Shown one piece after another: positions 5,075-5,203 of a stretch of 5,203 nt of DNA; position 1 is the stretch's first letter; each line of letters opens with the position of its first letter. Source of the stretch: Chloroflexota bacterium (GTDB lineage Bacteria; Chloroflexota; Anaerolineae; Thermoflexales; Thermoflexaceae); contig JAUQQB010000235.1 of the NCBI GenBank assembly GCA_030550075.1, positions 1 through 5,203 on the forward strand. Reading direction: 5' to 3'. The notes below the pieces were generated by a model that saw only the letters and a program-made list of their open reading frames with translations, was not told where the DNA came from and made no database searches. Position numbers and translations under genes: made by a program.

Positions 5075-5146
5075 GTTTTCTCCTGGGGGTTTGGGGGGTG
5101 GGGCCATTCTAACCTCTTCTCGCGAGCCCCGAACTGCGTAACTTCT
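5059..5146. mobile_element. Putative MITE-like element, about 88 bp
   Basis: The terminal inverted repeats are AGGAGTTACGCAGTTG (5059-5074) and GAACTGCGTAACTTCT (5131-5146), matching at 14 of 16 positions. The interior is non-coding, has a run of G and includes the 51 bases shared with 72-121. The short flanks both contain CTATA (5034-5038 and 5149-5153), but a target duplication cannot be assigned with confidence. Without a transposase it would depend on one elsewhere in the genome. The true left boundary may be 5043 instead of 5059. Confidence 0.55.
5093..5143. repeat. Right copy of the direct repeat bracketing the cluster
   Basis: This matches 72-121 in the same orientation with one added A (5111 or 5112). 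The near identity of non-coding DNA 5 kb apart points to recent spread or gene conversion. Recombination between the copies would delete the whole cluster as a circle of about 5.0 kb. Confidence 0.85.
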
Positions 5147-5188
5147 ATCTATAGGACTTACGCAGTTGACCTCTGGCCAAGGGGAGTT

Positions 5189-5200
5189 GAGGGGCCCCTC
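5189..5200. repeat. Perfect GC palindrome at the window edge
   Basis: GAGGGGCCCCTC is self-complementary, and the surrounding GGGGAG (5181-5186) can also pair with CTCCCC at the very end. It recalls the C/G-rich stem at 23-71 next to the left repeat copy. The element runs off the window, so its nature cannot be judged. Confidence 0.4.
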
Positions 5201-5203
5201 CCC

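Noticed and set aside
5043..5168. Repeats as a CRISPR array
   Set aside because: The copies occur in both orientations, the first two have no spacer between them, and spacing is irregular; this fits transposon ends.

Overview
The window holds a leftward-transcribed cluster of five genes plus one gene fragment, all on the minus strand. By eye it is fairly GC-rich, and most genes start behind GGAGG-type ribosome binding sites. Four of the five intact products carry an N-terminal export signal. The style (short secreted proteins of unknown family, a NarL/LuxR-type regulator with a degenerate receiver, many short inverted repeats) would fit a thermophilic Chloroflexota bacterium. That placement is a guess; nothing in the window proves the taxon.

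Layout in transcription order (right to left): (1) a LuxR/NarL-type regulator (4659-3946) with an extended -10 promoter just upstream and a receiver domain that has lost its phosphorylation residues; (2) a secreted cysteine-containing protein (3753-3130); (3) a probable lipoprotein built from two similar beta-rich halves (2843-1815); (4) a frameshifted remnant of the C-terminal end of a regulator like gene 1 (1771-1589); (5) a small, very tryptophan-rich secreted protein (1327-935); (6) a secreted 186-residue protein (780-220). A perfect 23-bp hairpin followed by a T-run lies downstream of the last gene (71-11) and could end transcription.

The main structural point is an old duplication. The regulator tail, the intergenic leader and the start of the signal peptide of the 3130-3753 gene all recur at 1320-1690, in front of the 935-1327 gene. 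The two secreted proteins therefore have nearly identical leaders (31 identical bases directly before both ATGs) and similar signal peptides, but mature parts that look unrelated. The leader also contains a palindromic hairpin kept in both copies despite base changes.

The cluster is bracketed by same-orientation copies of a 50-bp sequence (72-121 and 5093-5143) ending in a GTTACGCAGTT-type inverted end. The right copy looks like the end of a small MITE-like element with ~16-bp terminal inverted repeats. My reading is an accessory locus in which a regulator that may not need phosphorylation sits ahead of, and may control, a set of exported proteins. The regulator assignment is secure; the functions of the exported proteins are unknown and the regulatory link is inferred from order and strand only.
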